A stretch of DNA of 64,000 nucleotides from an uncultured Pseudomonadales bacterium. Lineage in GTDB: Bacteria; Pseudomonadota; Gammaproteobacteria; Pseudomonadales; Porticoccaceae. The position numbers were made by a program, and so were the translations under genes. Position 1 is the stretch's first letter. Each line of letters starts with the position of its first letter. The stretch is taken from positions 62,001 through 126,000 of the forward strand of contig CALSQH010000004.1 in the NCBI GenBank assembly GCA_943788445.1, given 5' to 3'. The notes beneath the pieces are model-generated. The model was not told the origin of the DNA, searched no databases, and saw only the letters and a list, made by a program, of their open reading frames with translations. Positions 39,201 to 49,065 of this stretch are shown piece after piece.

Positions 39201-40284
39201 AGTGGATATTGATTTACACAGTGATTTGGTAGCGGGGCAACTATTAATCCCCGTTGGTCAATCGCAGCAGGTGCCGAAGGTTAATCTGAGTCGCCTCAGT
39301 TTGCCGGGTGCACTGCTCAAAGATAAGATCACTACATCGACAATTGATCCGCGTCGCTTTATGGCGCTGGATGTATCCGTAGATCAGTTAATGATTGGTG
39401 AGAATAACTGGGGTTCGCTGTCATTCAATTTGCGTCCTGAAGTCTCTGGCGCCGCGTTTAATCAGATTAAAGGTAATCTGTTTGGTTTGAAGCCCGGTGT
39501 GTTTGAGAACCAGCCTTCGACGGAATTCTTCTGGCAGTTTGATGGCAGCCGATATGCGAGCCGGCTGGTGGGACCTGTAGGTGTTGATAATATTGGTGAT
39601 TTTCTAACCTCGGGTTTGGGTACGCCGCAGATTGTCGACAGTGAATCTGGGCGCATGGTTTTTGATCTTGCATGGCAAGATCAACCTTGGAATATATCCC
39701 GCGAAAATATCTTTGGTGAGTTTGAAATTGAGTTGCAGGAGGGCAGTTTTTATAAGTCTCCCGGCGGTTCTGGTGCGGCATTGAAAATGGTCAGTCTGGT
39801 GAATTTTGCCAACTGGTTGCGGCGTTTAAAACTTGATTTCTCTGATGTAGTTGGGCAAAACCTGGCCTATAACAGCCTCAATGGTACATTGCATTTTGAG
39901 CAGGGCGTTGCCAGCTTTAGAGATCCGTTGCGCATGAAGATGCCTTCCGGTCGCATGAGTATGGCCGGTGATTTTGATCTGCTTAATGAGCAGGTTGATG
40001 GTCGCTTGGTCGCGACGCTGCCGGTAGCGACTAATTTGCCTTGGGTGGTGGCGCTACTGGGTGGATTGCCCGCGGCAGCCGGTGTTTATGTAACCAGTAA
40101 ACTGGTTGAAAAGCAGGTTGATCGGCTGTCGAGTATTAGTTATAAGATTTCTGGCCCCTGGGACGATATCGAAGTTGAGGTAGACCGTATATTCGCCTCA
40201 GACTTATCCGATGGCAAGGATGATGAAAAAAAGGATGCTTCAGAAGCTGAGCAAGAGGGAGATACAAAGGATGAACAAGGGTAA
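36262..40284 (+). CDS. yhdP: YhdP family AsmA-like protein (DUF3971), 1340 aa
   Basis: N-terminal TM helix, AsmA-like C-terminus (KISGPWDDIEVEV); position after rng. Confidence 0.92.
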   Translation: MAMAKMGKAFKRTMRWLWLTMALLIIGTVILVVIGRQTITGVDYFRADIQQMIEDQIGLRVELGELNGEWPRLTPILDIERAEVFAEDNSPAVVISGGRADLDLFESIARRTPIWRELVVDSLRLTMVEDDSGHWRLKGFGSNSDADLSLFIDPLIYSRLIRFQDVQVVLQFFSGKSMLLSGRNMAMENANDFHRAELSVILSEQEVLVGEGSPSDSLGQAQSPAYLLIEGHGDLADVETFFAEGYFRFDDFNLSEPLADLSRSLLPSLFANLSDFNANANGEIWFAVHPGGSADFEGNIAIGEVPLNWLADVPPITDIKTDLTGWFTPGADWGLRLQGFDFNWSDTSIEPLDLVFTQRLGSHWKDFDVSVNHLDLTLVSELLSTTQVADEKVLNAVEKLQPKGLINALTLGHDHVGYYASANLEKITVDSWKGSPSVKSLDGYLELYGDSGLFSFNDSDGFEVYFPSVYKEYLGIDQAQGSINLSWQAEDKLLTVRSDVIRTKLDAGNANIMFSVQQSIPAKGIAPDVSLLIGARNLDAQYRNKYLPYTMPEQLNKWLREAIVDINVEEFGLLVRNGPPKFDRYSQTTQLMIKSSEGDINYAPEWTGIRDASSLLLVDDIYTEVVLESGTIGNAEISDARVIYSKNNANNKPFISVDAQVSGDLSEVINILGSSPLRDKVAGISGWNYSGETQSHLDLAIPMSRTTKGDSVDSSGQYGAQYNVATTIAGGSISIPNGPVSMTDIEGQLNFSLQDGLYGKDIRGNFWQRPMVVELYKTGGEQKIAFTGDVLPKSLHQMVEFPWQKVIIGAVPIDGLITIPAVKDTDITLQISSQLQGVALALPRPLDKSAEQSQALDLTFYFGPEFERLTATLDGKSDTSSALSADLNFDLRFDSAQFNAGQISYDRPMIEPEEGVLQLSAYLATTELELWQPMIGLFARSKNDEKLGWQTVFDLRFDQLELATFQLKDIAATASLSEQVVDIDLHSDLVAGQLLIPVGQSQQVPKVNLSRLSLPGALLKDKITTSTIDPRRFMALDVSVDQLMIGENNWGSLSFNLRPEVSGAAFNQIKGNLFGLKPGVFENQPSTEFFWQFDGSRYASRLVGPVGVDNIGDFLTSGLGTPQIVDSESGRMVFDLAWQDQPWNISRENIFGEFEIELQEGSFYKSPGGSGAALKMVSLVNFANWLRRLKLDFSDVVGQNLAYNSLNGTLHFEQGVASFRDPLRMKMPSGRMSMAGDFDLLNEQVDGRLVATLPVATNLPWVVALLGGLPAAAGVYVTSKLVEKQVDRLSSISYKISGPWDDIEVEVDRIFASDLSDGKDDEKKDASEAEQEGDTKDEQG

Positions 40285-41113
40285 TCGTTTGACCGTTGCA
40301 GCTGTTCAGTTGCAACCCAGTGCCTCGGTTGAGGCTAACCTCTCTAACACGTCCGAATTGATTCAGCGCGCTGTCGATCAGGGTGCACAGTTGGTTGTTC
40401 TGCCAGAAAATTTTGCTCATCTGGGTTGCGACGACTTTATGGCGGTTGGTATAGAAGAGTCACAGCCGCAGGGGTTGGTGAGACAGTTCTTGTCGGATCG
40501 GGCTCGTCAGCAGGCCATCTGGTTAGTGGCAGGTACGCTGCCGGTTAGCGATTCCAAACAGTCGAAACCCTATGCTCGCAGCTTGCTATTTGATCCTCAG
40601 GGCAATCAGTGCAGTTATTACGATAAGATTCATCTCTTCGATGTCGAGTTAAATAAGGCGGATTTAAACGCTGAACAGCAGGTGGCCTATCGGGAGTCGG
40701 ATAACTTTAGTGGCGGCTCTGAAGTTGTGGTAGCGCAGACTGATCTCTGTTGTCTGGGTCTGACCGTTTGCTACGATTTACGTTTTGCTGAGTTGTATCG
40801 CCAATTGGCTGATCTTGGAGCGCAGATAGTCACTGTCCCGGCAGCCTTCACTACTGCCACAGGCAAGGATCACTGGTTGCTGTTACTGCGCGCCCGAGCG
40901 GTGGAAAACCAACTTTTTGTGATCGGCGCTAATATGGTTGATCGCGAGCATCCGCGCCGTGCACTTTGGGGCGGCAGTGCAATTGTTGACCCTTGGGGGA
41001 ATGTATTGGCGAGTCTCGATGACGAGCCGGGGGTAGCAGTCGCCGAGATTGATTTAAATAGGATTGCTGAGGTTAGGGCAAAAATGCCGGTTGGCTTGCA
41101 CCGTGTGTTGTAA
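40271..41113 (+). CDS. Carbon-nitrogen hydrolase (nitrilase-superfamily amidase)
   Basis: LTVAAVQLQPSASVEANL, VVLPENFAHLG, GLTVCYDLRFAELYR; start at 40271 (MNKGNRL) preferred. Confidence 0.93.
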   Translation: MNKGNRLTVAAVQLQPSASVEANLSNTSELIQRAVDQGAQLVVLPENFAHLGCDDFMAVGIEESQPQGLVRQFLSDRARQQAIWLVAGTLPVSDSKQSKPYARSLLFDPQGNQCSYYDKIHLFDVELNKADLNAEQQVAYRESDNFSGGSEVVVAQTDLCCLGLTVCYDLRFAELYRQLADLGAQIVTVPAAFTTATGKDHWLLLLRARAVENQLFVIGANMVDREHPRRALWGGSAIVDPWGNVLASLDDEPGVAVAEIDLNRIAEVRAKMPVGLHRVL

Positions 41114-41146
41114 GCCGCATTTCTGGTTACTCAGCTGTTTAATCAA

Positions 41147-41650
41147 TTATTCACTCAGCTCTCTTAAATAAGCAAAGATTTTGCGGCTGGCGGTGGTTGC
41201 ATTTTTCCTCGCTAACTCGCGGCTGGCTTGACGCTGTAAGTTGCGCATTTGTTGGCGATCGGCCTGCGGGTACTTTTCGATCAACGCTTCAATGGCTGGC
41301 GAACCTTCGCGGATTATTCGGTCTCGCCAATTTTCCAGTTGCTGAAAATGCTGTCGATAGGTCTGCGACTGATGATCCATTTTATCTAGCGTTTCTTGGA
41401 TAAAGCTGATATCGGCGGTGCGCATTAGCTTGCCGATAAACTGCAGTTGCCGGCGCTTGCCCTCGCGATTTTTCAGTCGTCGAGCTTCATAGATCGCGTC
41501 TTTTAAGTTTTCCGGTAAATCAAATTTTGTCAGCTGACCCTCAGGCATTTCAACCAACTGGGCGCCCATATCTTGCAGTGCCTGACTGTCCCGCTTGAGT
41601 TGGGATTTGCTTATCAGGTCTTCATCTTCAATTTCAGTATTATCAGTCAT
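41147..41650 (-). CDS. yjgA: YjgA (DUF615) ribosome-associated protein
   Basis: MTDNTEIEDEDLISKSQLKRDSQALQDMGAQLVEMPEGQL...; ORF-track N-terminus is antisense to mgtE-region extension and rejected. Confidence 0.93.
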   Translation of the reverse strand: MTDNTEIEDEDLISKSQLKRDSQALQDMGAQLVEMPEGQLTKFDLPENLKDAIYEARRLKNREGKRRQLQFIGKLMRTADISFIQETLDKMDHQSQTYRQHFQQLENWRDRIIREGSPAIEALIEKYPQADRQQMRNLQRQASRELARKNATTASRKIFAYLRELSE

Positions 41651-42993
41651 TAGGTATAAAACACCGTGGCCAGTCCAAGGAAAGAAACAAAACCGACGAT
41701 ATCGGTTACTGTGGTGAGAATAACAGAGCCCGCCAGTGCTGGGTCGATATTTATTCGTCGCAACAAAACGGGTAGCAGGGTGCCGGCAAGTGCGGCAGCC
41801 ATAAGGTTGATGGTCATAGCTAGGCCGATAATCAAAGCGATGGTCCAATCGTTGAACCACAGGGAGACTAGGGCACCCATTACTAGAGCCCAGAGTATTC
41901 CGTTGAGTGCACCAACGATAAATTCTTTACTCAGTAACCATTTAATATTGTCGCGCTCAATTTGCCCGAGTGCCATACCGCGAACCATGACCGTCAGAGT
42001 TTGGCTGCCGGCAACGCCACCCATGCTGGCAACAATTGGCATAAGGATCGCCAGTGCGACAACTTTTTCTAGAGTCGCCTCAAACAGGCTGATAGCTGAA
42101 GATGCGAGAATCGCGCTGAGCAGGTTGAGTCCAAGCCAGAGTGCGCGGCGCGGTGCAGTTCGGCCGATAGACGAAAAGGTATCTTCGGTGTCGCTCAAGC
42201 CGGCCATTGCCAATAGTGAGTGATCGGCATCTTCGACAATAACGTCAACGACGTCATCAATGGTGATTCGGCCCACTAGGCGCTGCTGATCATCGATCAC
42301 TGGTGCAGAGACTAGATCCTGACGTTGGAATAGCTGTGCAACATCGGAGTCGGTTAGGTTGACGTGGATAGCTTCAACTTCAGTGTTCATCACTTCTCTA
42401 ACGGTCGTGCTGGGGCTAGAGGTCAGCATTTTGCTGAGTGATAGGTTGCCCAAGAAGGTATCGTCTCGACTGACCACAAACAGATTATCGGTGATATCCG
42501 GCAGCTCTTCAAAACGGCGTAAATAACGCAAGACTACATCGATAGAGAGGTCTGGACGCACCGTGATCATCTCGGTGTCCATTATACCACCGGCAGTATC
42601 TTCGGCGTAAGTGAGTACTGACTCTACACGCTGTCTATCTTGGGCCGTCATGGCCTGTAATACTTCGGGAATAACCTGATCGGGCAGTTGTTGCAGAATA
42701 TCTACAATATCATCGACATCGAGACCTTCGGTTACCGAGGCAACTTCAGCGCCGTCCATCTGCTTGAGAAATTCCAGCTGAATATCGTCGGAGAGTTCTT
42801 GTAGCACTTCACCAGCAATGTCAGCGTCTACCAGTTGCCAGAGCACATGCCTTGATCGCGGCGGCGCGGTTTCGAGCTGGTGGGCGATATCCGGTGGTGA
42901 AAGATTGTTGAGTATATGACGCACCTGATTAAGGGTGCCGGGATCGATGCCGGTGCCGAGCTTGGTCAATAGGCTATTTTCGGTATTGTTCAT
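41650..42993 (-). CDS. mgtE: Magnesium transporter MgtE
   Basis: MgtE N-domain, CBS pair, TM domain (VASMGGVAGSQTLTVMVRGMALG). Confidence 0.96.
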   Translation of the reverse strand: MNNTENSLLTKLGTGIDPGTLNQVRHILNNLSPPDIAHQLETAPPRSRHVLWQLVDADIAGEVLQELSDDIQLEFLKQMDGAEVASVTEGLDVDDIVDILQQLPDQVIPEVLQAMTAQDRQRVESVLTYAEDTAGGIMDTEMITVRPDLSIDVVLRYLRRFEELPDITDNLFVVSRDDTFLGNLSLSKMLTSSPSTTVREVMNTEVEAIHVNLTDSDVAQLFQRQDLVSAPVIDDQQRLVGRITIDDVVDVIVEDADHSLLAMAGLSDTEDTFSSIGRTAPRRALWLGLNLLSAILASSAISLFEATLEKVVALAILMPIVASMGGVAGSQTLTVMVRGMALGQIERDNIKWLLSKEFIVGALNGILWALVMGALVSLWFNDWTIALIIGLAMTINLMAAALAGTLLPVLLRRINIDPALAGSVILTTVTDIVGFVSFLGLATVFYT

Positions 42994-43130
42994 GCATCGC
43001 TCCATCTCTTCATAGCTGGGGGCTGAGGTGAAAATTTTCAGCTTGGCTATTTTAACTAGCTAATCGGCAGATCGGTAGCTTTTACTTACTCTTCAGTACA
43101 AACAGCAGGCGAGAGTGCAATTTTTATGGG

Positions 43131-43401
43131 TTATTCACCTTCGCCAAAGTAGTTGCCAAGCAATTCAGAGATTGCCTGCTTGGCGTCCTGTTCATCTTCG
43201 CCATCGAATTCAAATATCAGGCTGGTACCCTGGCTTGCGGCCAGCAGCATAAGAGACATGATGCTCTTGGCGTCGACCAGAGGTTCTTGCGTTCCTGTGC
43301 GGACCGCACATAGAAAATGTCCTGCAGTGCTGGCAAGCTTGGTGGCTGCTCTGGCATGCAGGCCAAGTTTGTTGATAATCTCGAGCTGGCAGCGAATCAT
43401 A
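43131..43401 (-). CDS. HPr-family phosphocarrier protein NPr (PtsO)
   Basis: LEIINKLGLHARAATKLASTAGHF active-site His; downstream of rapZ. Confidence 0.94.
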
Positions 43402-43419
43402 GTTGTGATTTCCGGTTGA

Positions 43420-44280
43420 TCACTGGGAGAGCTCTTTGTGCACAACCTGAACAAAGGGGTGCTGAGCTGAGAAGTGCTCGTATAACCTGTTAGCCAAATA
43501 GACGGATCTATGTTGCCCGCCAGTGCAGCCAATAGAGATGGTCAAGTAGCTGCGATTGTTCTGTTGAAATTGCGGAATCCAGCGGGTCAAAAATCCGATG
43601 ATATCGGCGAGCATAGAGGCGACTTCAACCTGGCTCTCGAGGAATTGAATAACCCCTTCATCATTACCCGTTTGGTTTTTTAGTTGCTGTTTCCAATAGG
43701 GGTTGGGTAGGCAACGTACATCAAACACGAAATCTGAATCCGAGGGTACGCCGCGCTTAAAGCCAAATGATTCAAACAGAATAGACATATGCTCTGGATT
43801 GTTTGGAACAACGGTATTTTTAACCAAATCGCGTAATTGATGCAGGGTTAGCCTAGAGGTATCTATAGAGCGGTCAGCAATATCCGAGATTGGGCTGAGA
43901 AGTTCTTTCTCAAGATCTATAGCCTCTTTAAGACCTATGGTTTCACTGCTCAGGGGGTGACGGCGACGGGTTTCGCTGTAGCGTCGCAGCAGGTCTGTGC
44001 GTCTTGCATAGAGAAAAAGCACGCTGACCCTAACGCCATCGGCCTCAATAATTTTTAGTATTTCTGGAATTTTACTCAGGTCGCCGACCAGATTTCGCGC
44101 ATCGATACCCACGGCAATATTCAACTCTTCATGGTTGCTATTGGTGTTTAATTGAGTAATCAGATTTTGTAACAAGCTGGCTGGCAGGTTATCAATACAG
44201 GTAAAGCCAACATCCTCAAGAATATTGAGTGCAGAGGTTTTTCCGGACCCAGAGTGGCCGCTGATAATCACTAGACGCAT
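43420..44280 (-). CDS. rapZ: RNase adapter RapZ
   Basis: LVIISGHSGSGKTSALNILEDVGFTCIDNLP; SIGCTGGQHRSVYLANRL. Confidence 0.97.
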   Translation of the reverse strand: MRLVIISGHSGSGKTSALNILEDVGFTCIDNLPASLLQNLITQLNTNSNHEELNIAVGIDARNLVGDLSKIPEILKIIEADGVRVSVLFLYARRTDLLRRYSETRRRHPLSSETIGLKEAIDLEKELLSPISDIADRSIDTSRLTLHQLRDLVKNTVVPNNPEHMSILFESFGFKRGVPSDSDFVFDVRCLPNPYWKQQLKNQTGNDEGVIQFLESQVEVASMLADIIGFLTRWIPQFQQNNRSYLTISIGCTGGQHRSVYLANRLYEHFSAQHPFVQVVHKELSQ

Positions 44281-44282
44281 GG

Positions 44283-44750
44283 TTACGCGAATCGCTCTAA
44301 TTGCAGTGCAGTGTTAAAGAGATCTTCATCATTGCTGCATTGGCGCAGCGATTGTCGAGATTGGTCGTTTTGCATAATCGAGGCAATTCGCGCCAGAGTT
44401 GCTAGGTGCTCTTCATTTTTTTCTTCGGGAACGATAAGCGCAAAAATTAGATCTACCGGTTGGTCATCAAGAGCGCCAAAATCCACGGGATCTGACAATT
44501 TGATTAAACAACCATGGATTCGATGGAAACCAGAGGCACGGCAATGGGGGATGGCGACGCCTTCCCCTATGCCAGTACTGCCTAGTCGCTCGCGGGCGAC
44601 TAGGTTGTGAAACAGCGTGTCTGCCTGTTCAGTATCGCCACCCAGTTGATCGGTGACAAACGCAGACAGGTTTTCAAGAACACGCTTCTTGCTACCGCCT
44701 GGTAGATCGCATTGGGTCATTTTCTGAGTCAGGATGTCGGTGATTTTCAT
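44283..44750 (-). CDS. ptsN: PTS IIA-like nitrogen regulatory protein PtsN
   Basis: ARERLGSTGIGEGVAIPHCR. Confidence 0.96.
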   Translation of the reverse strand: MKITDILTQKMTQCDLPGGSKKRVLENLSAFVTDQLGGDTEQADTLFHNLVARERLGSTGIGEGVAIPHCRASGFHRIHGCLIKLSDPVDFGALDDQPVDLIFALIVPEEKNEEHLATLARIASIMQNDQSRQSLRQCSNDEDLFNTALQLERFA

Positions 44751-44758
44751 GGATAGAG

Positions 44759-45046
44759 CTAACGGCCTCGATGTTTCTCTTTGTATTTAATTAACTGACG
44801 GTCGAGTTTGTCAGTTAGTGCGTCAATTGCAGCGTATAAATCTTCGTGTTGCGCATTGGCGAACAATTCTGCACCGGTCACATGGACTGTGGCTTCAGCA
44901 TTCTGAGATAGCTTATCTACGGAGAGGATAACTGATGTGCTGGTGATTTGTTCGTAATGCCGTTCAAGTTTTGAAAGTTTGTTAGTAACGTAGTCTCTAA
45001 TAGGTGTGGTAATTTCCAAGTGGTGTCCACTGATAGTTAATTGCAT
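44759..45046 (-). CDS. hpf: Ribosome hibernation-promoting factor
   Basis: MQLTISGHHLEITTPIRDYVTNKLSKLERHYEQITS. Confidence 0.96.
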   Translation of the reverse strand: MQLTISGHHLEITTPIRDYVTNKLSKLERHYEQITSTSVILSVDKLSQNAEATVHVTGAELFANAQHEDLYAAIDALTDKLDRQLIKYKEKHRGR

Positions 45047-45087
45047 GCAGTTCTCCTTCTACTTTGCTTTATTGAAACTTTATTCGA

Positions 45088-46587
45088 CTAAAATCTTTTG
45101 CGCTGACTTGAGGATGGAATCCCCATACTTTCTCTGTATTTGGCAACCGTGCGGCGAGCGACTTGAATACCCTGTTCTTCGAGTAGCGAGGTTAGTTTGT
45201 TATCGCTCAATGGTTTTGCAGACTGTTCTGCGCCAATCATCTCTTTTAGGATAGCGCAAACCGCAGTTGATGAACACTCCCCACCGGCAGATGTGCCTAC
45301 ATGGCTAGAAAAGAAATATTTCAGTTCATAAATACCCTGCGGTGTGGCCAGATATTTACTCGTTGTAACGCGAGAAATAGTCGATTCATGAAGCTCTAGT
45401 TTCGTAGCGATATCTGATAGCACCATAGGCTTCATGGCCACTGGGCCATAGTCGAGAAATCCCTGTTGCAAATCGACTATGGTCATGGCGACGCGCATCA
45501 GTGTTTCGTTGCGACTCTCAATGCTGCGCAGAAACCAGCGTGCCTCAGCGAGATTATCTTTTAAAAATTGATTCTCATCGCTGTTATCTGAACGTTTGAT
45601 CAATCCAGAGTATGCGTCATTGATCCGTAGCCGTGGCATATTGCTGTCGTTGAGTTGAACCTTCCAGCGGCCGCTAATTTTTTCTACGTAGGCATCTGGA
45701 ACTATATAATCAATAGCGTTGCTGTTGAGTGCTTCGCCAGGGCGTGGATTTAGGCTGCGAATTAACAGCAGGGCCCCCTGCAGCTCATCGGCGCTGAGTG
45801 CGGCTTTTTTCGCTAGTCTTGTATTATCGATGGATGCGATATCCTCTAAATAGCCTGAGGTCAAATGTATGGCAGATTTTAAATATTCTGTTTGCGCGGC
45901 CATTTGGTTTAGCTGTATTAAAAGACATTCGCGGATATTGCGGGCAAACACACCTGGTGGGTCGAACTGCTGCAGTCGATGTAATACAGCGATAAGTTCA
46001 TCTTCCTGTATTTTTTCCTCAGGATCGTCGTGTTGAATATGAGCGGTCACATCGAAGAGATCATTATCTATAAAGCCAGAGCTGTCGATCGAGTCAATAA
46101 ATGCGGCGGCAATTTCTCTGTCTCTATCTGAAAATGGCGTCAGGTTGAGCTGCCATTCCAAATGTCCCTGAAACGATTCGGTGACCTGATAAACTTGCTC
46201 TAGATTTACTTCTCCACCGGAATTCGTGTTTGTCGGTGGCGTGTAGACGTCGTCCCAGTTTGCATCTACGGGTAAATCTTGGGGGATCTGTTCGCTCCAT
46301 TCATAGTCAGAATTTTGCTCGTCGTCGGGTTGTTTTTCTTGCGCTGTGTCTGAATCGGCAATGTTTTTCTGGCTGGTTTCAGTGATGGATTGAGATGACT
46401 GAGGCGTTTCTGGGGCTGTTTCGCTACTGCTGTCTTCGTCCATTTCGAGCAGCGGATTATTGTAGAGCTGTTCGATCATTTCCTGGCGCAGTTCTAACGT
46501 CGACAGTTGCAATAGGCGAATTGCCTGTTGCAACTGAGGAGTCATCGTCAGCTGTTGGCTGATTTTTAACTGGAGGCCTTGGCGCAT
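45088..46587 (-). CDS. rpoN: RNA polymerase sigma-54 factor
   Basis: LQLKISQQLTMTPQLQQAIRLLQLSTLEL; RpoN box ARRTVAKYRESMGIPSSSQRK. Confidence 0.98.
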   Translation of the reverse strand: MRQGLQLKISQQLTMTPQLQQAIRLLQLSTLELRQEMIEQLYNNPLLEMDEDSSSETAPETPQSSQSITETSQKNIADSDTAQEKQPDDEQNSDYEWSEQIPQDLPVDANWDDVYTPPTNTNSGGEVNLEQVYQVTESFQGHLEWQLNLTPFSDRDREIAAAFIDSIDSSGFIDNDLFDVTAHIQHDDPEEKIQEDELIAVLHRLQQFDPPGVFARNIRECLLIQLNQMAAQTEYLKSAIHLTSGYLEDIASIDNTRLAKKAALSADELQGALLLIRSLNPRPGEALNSNAIDYIVPDAYVEKISGRWKVQLNDSNMPRLRINDAYSGLIKRSDNSDENQFLKDNLAEARWFLRSIESRNETLMRVAMTIVDLQQGFLDYGPVAMKPMVLSDIATKLELHESTISRVTTSKYLATPQGIYELKYFFSSHVGTSAGGECSSTAVCAILKEMIGAEQSAKPLSDNKLTSLLEEQGIQVARRTVAKYRESMGIPSSSQRKRF

Positions 46588-46690
46588 GCCGAGAATTTCG
46601 CTGTTAACTATGAGTGTGCAATTTTAGTGCCAATTCATCGTTGGAGGCAATCAACTATTTTGTAAATAGCCTATTATTTGTGAATAAGGT

Positions 46691-47416
46691 TTAGAGGGTG
46701 AAATTTTCACCGAGATAGGTTTTTCTAACATTGGCATCATTGAGAATATCCTCGGTGGTGCCTTCGGCGATAACATGGCCCTCACCGATAATGTATGCGT
46801 GCTCGCAAATATCCAGTGTTTCGCGCACATTGTGGTCGGTGATTAAAACGCCTATGCCGCTATCGCGCAGGTGGCGAATAATGTTTTTGATATCGGTGAC
46901 TGAAATTGGGTCAACGCCGGCAAAGGGTTCGTCGAGCAGAATAAATTGTGGATTTGCCGCCAGTGCGCGGGCTATTTCTACTCGGCGGCGCTCACCGCCA
47001 GACAGGCTCATACCTAGATTCTTGGCCAAATGAGAGATATGGAATTCATGCATCAACTCTTCAAGGCGCTGTTTGCGCTGCTCACGGTTGAGCTCTTTTT
47101 GAGTTTCGAGAATTGCTAGAATATTATCTTCGACACTGAGTTTACGAAATACCGAGGGTTCCTGCGGGAGATAACCCAGACCGCGGCGCGCGCGCCCATG
47201 CATGGGCAGTGCGGTGATATCGCTTTCATCGATGGTGATGGTGCCACTGTCCTGATTGACCAGGCCGATAATCATGTAAAAACAGGTTGTCTTACCGGCA
47301 CCGTTAGGGCCCAACAGTCCGACAATTTCACCCTGCTTAACTGACATAGACACATCTTTGACAACGGGTCTTTTGCCATAGGCCTTAGCTAGATTGCGCG
47401 CTTCTAAAGTTGCCAT
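46691..47416 (-). CDS. lptB: LPS export ABC transporter ATP-binding protein
   Basis: [36 protein letters not shown]. Confidence 0.98.
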   Translation of the reverse strand: MATLEARNLAKAYGKRPVVKDVSMSVKQGEIVGLLGPNGAGKTTCFYMIIGLVNQDSGTITIDESDITALPMHGRARRGLGYLPQEPSVFRKLSVEDNILAILETQKELNREQRKQRLEELMHEFHISHLAKNLGMSLSGGERRRVEIARALAANPQFILLDEPFAGVDPISVTDIKNIIRHLRDSGIGVLITDHNVRETLDICEHAYIIGEGHVIAEGTTEDILNDANVRKTYLGENFTL

Positions 47417-47970
47417 CAGGGAGTAGTCTCTGTAGTTGGTTTGGTTTCCTGCACTGATGGAGGAATAACCAATTGAATTCGTTTCTGCTCACCGAGATCA
47501 TTGCCTTTGGCTTTCCATGTCTCATTCTTGATGTCGTAGTCGATGGAGTCACCTTTGATAATGGTGCCATTGCGCGATAAAACCGCATTGCGTTTGAGAA
47601 TGATTTGGTCATTGGCAAGTAGATAGTCGATATGTTCTGCCCGAGCAATCATCATCGACCCTTCAGCCTGTGGTTTTTGTTGGTAACTTGCAGGTGTGCC
47701 GGTGCACTCAATACGACTGAGGTTATTGTCCTGATAGTGCAGAGTGATCTGATCGGCTTCAATAAGGATGCTGCCCTGACTGATAATTACGTTGCCCCGA
47801 TAGACTGTCAGGCCGGTTTTTTCATTGCGCTCCGCCGAGTCGGATTCGATCGATATAGCTTTTTCACGATCATCTGGCAGTGCGACAGCTGCGGCTGAAA
47901 CGAATAGGCTGAGAATTATAAAAGCGGCTGATTTGGCTGTTTTAGATAAGCTCATATTAAATAGGTTCAT
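47416..47970 (-). CDS. lptA: LPS transport periplasmic protein LptA
   Basis: [43 protein letters not shown]. Confidence 0.95.
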   Translation of the reverse strand: MNLFNMSLSKTAKSAAFIILSLFVSAAAVALPDDREKAISIESDSAERNEKTGLTVYRGNVIISQGSILIEADQITLHYQDNNLSRIECTGTPASYQQKPQAEGSMMIARAEHIDYLLANDQIILKRNAVLSRNGTIIKGDSIDYDIKNETWKAKGNDLGEQKRIQLVIPPSVQETKPTTETTP

Positions 47971-48520
47971 GAATCGCTCGAACTTTAGATTTGATAATGA
48001 AAACGCCCTTAATCAGGTCGATATGGAGTCCGGTGCCAGAAACTTTACTCTGCGGCGTGAGCAGTTTAAATGAACTGTCTGTCAGCGCAATATTACTGTC
48101 GGTAAAGTAGGTTAAATGTTCGGTTGTAAGTTGAGCAAGTTCGCCACGGTTGTTGATGTCGGCGTGGACATTGCCGTCGAGATCAAGCTTGCCAGTTGCA
48201 CTGTTCAGTTTGCCCTGAGAGGCCTGTAATCTTAATGGCTTACCCAGTGTGTTCTGGGTTAGAAAGACGGGTTCGGCCAAGGTAAGTATTGAAGAGCCTT
48301 CAAAAAACTCAATTCGCGGTGAGTTGAGAGAGAATTTCTCGGTGCCTTCGGCAGAGAAGCGGCGGCTGGTTATCACTTCCATATAACTGTCCGCTTGGGG
48401 GTTTTTATCAAATTGATTTCCTTTCTGGCGAATAAAAGACTCCGGCGGCGAATCCCAGATCAGTAAAAAACCACCGACCATCAGAGCCAATACAAATGTC
48501 AGTAATGCCTGTCGAATCAT
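47957..48520 (-). CDS. lptC: LPS export periplasmic protein LptC
   Basis: Single N-terminal TM, YMEVITSRRFSAEGTEKFSLNSPRIEFFEG; between lptA and kdsC. Confidence 0.93.
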   Translation of the reverse strand: MIRQALLTFVLALMVGGFLLIWDSPPESFIRQKGNQFDKNPQADSYMEVITSRRFSAEGTEKFSLNSPRIEFFEGSSILTLAEPVFLTQNTLGKPLRLQASQGKLNSATGKLDLDGNVHADINNRGELAQLTTEHLTYFTDSNIALTDSSFKLLTPQSKVSGTGLHIDLIKGVFIIKSKVRAIHEPI

Positions 48521-49065
48521 TGATAGGTTGCCAGTATTGCGTCTAATTTACCCTGTGCGGAGAGTATCATCTCGGCGGCTTCGCGCACTGCACCATTGCC
48601 GCCGCAGCGGCGGGTTTGCCAGAGTGCACTGGTGGCTACTGTAGCATTACCATTAGCAACGGTCATACCCAGTCCAACACGGTTGATGACGGCAAGATCC
48701 GGCAGATCGTCGCCCATAAAGGCGATTTGTTCCATCTGGATATCCATGTCGCCCAGCAGTTCACCGAGTGCGGTGAGTTTGTCTTCTCGCCCTTGAACCA
48801 CAGGAGAAATACCCAGTTCATCCGCACGACGCTGAAGAAGAGTGGAGACGCGCCCGGTAATAATACCGACCTGCACGCCACCTTTTTGCAACAGTTTGAT
48901 CCCCAACCCATCCTGAATATCAAATGCTTTGAGCTCTTCACCGTTGTTGCCGTAGTAGAGGCGACCATCAGTGAGCACGCCATCCACATCGAGAAGCAAT
49001 AGTTTGATTTTTTGTGCAGCAGCTATAACGGCTGTATCTGGTTCACTCATTAAATTGCTCATCAA
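48517..49065 (-). CDS. kdsC: 3-deoxy-D-manno-octulosonate 8-phosphate phosphatase
   Basis: IKLLLLDVDGVLTDGRLYYGNNGEELKAFDIQDGLGIKLL. Confidence 0.96.
   Translation of the reverse strand: MMSNLMSEPDTAVIAAAQKIKLLLLDVDGVLTDGRLYYGNNGEELKAFDIQDGLGIKLLQKGGVQVGIITGRVSTLLQRRADELGISPVVQGREDKLTALGELLGDMDIQMEQIAFMGDDLPDLAVINRVGLGMTVANGNATVATSALWQTRRCGGNGAVREAAEMILSAQGKLDAILATYQ

Noticed and set aside
41651-41860. N-terminal extension of yjgA (MVQRLDHRFDYRPSYDHQ...)
   Set aside because: Overlaps mgtE on the same strand in another frame; the conserved YjgA start is MTDNTEIEDEDL at 41650.
43402-43532. N-terminal extension of the NPr ORF
   Set aside because: Overlaps the rapZ 3' end; the NPr fold starts at MIRCQLEIINKLGLHARAATKLA.
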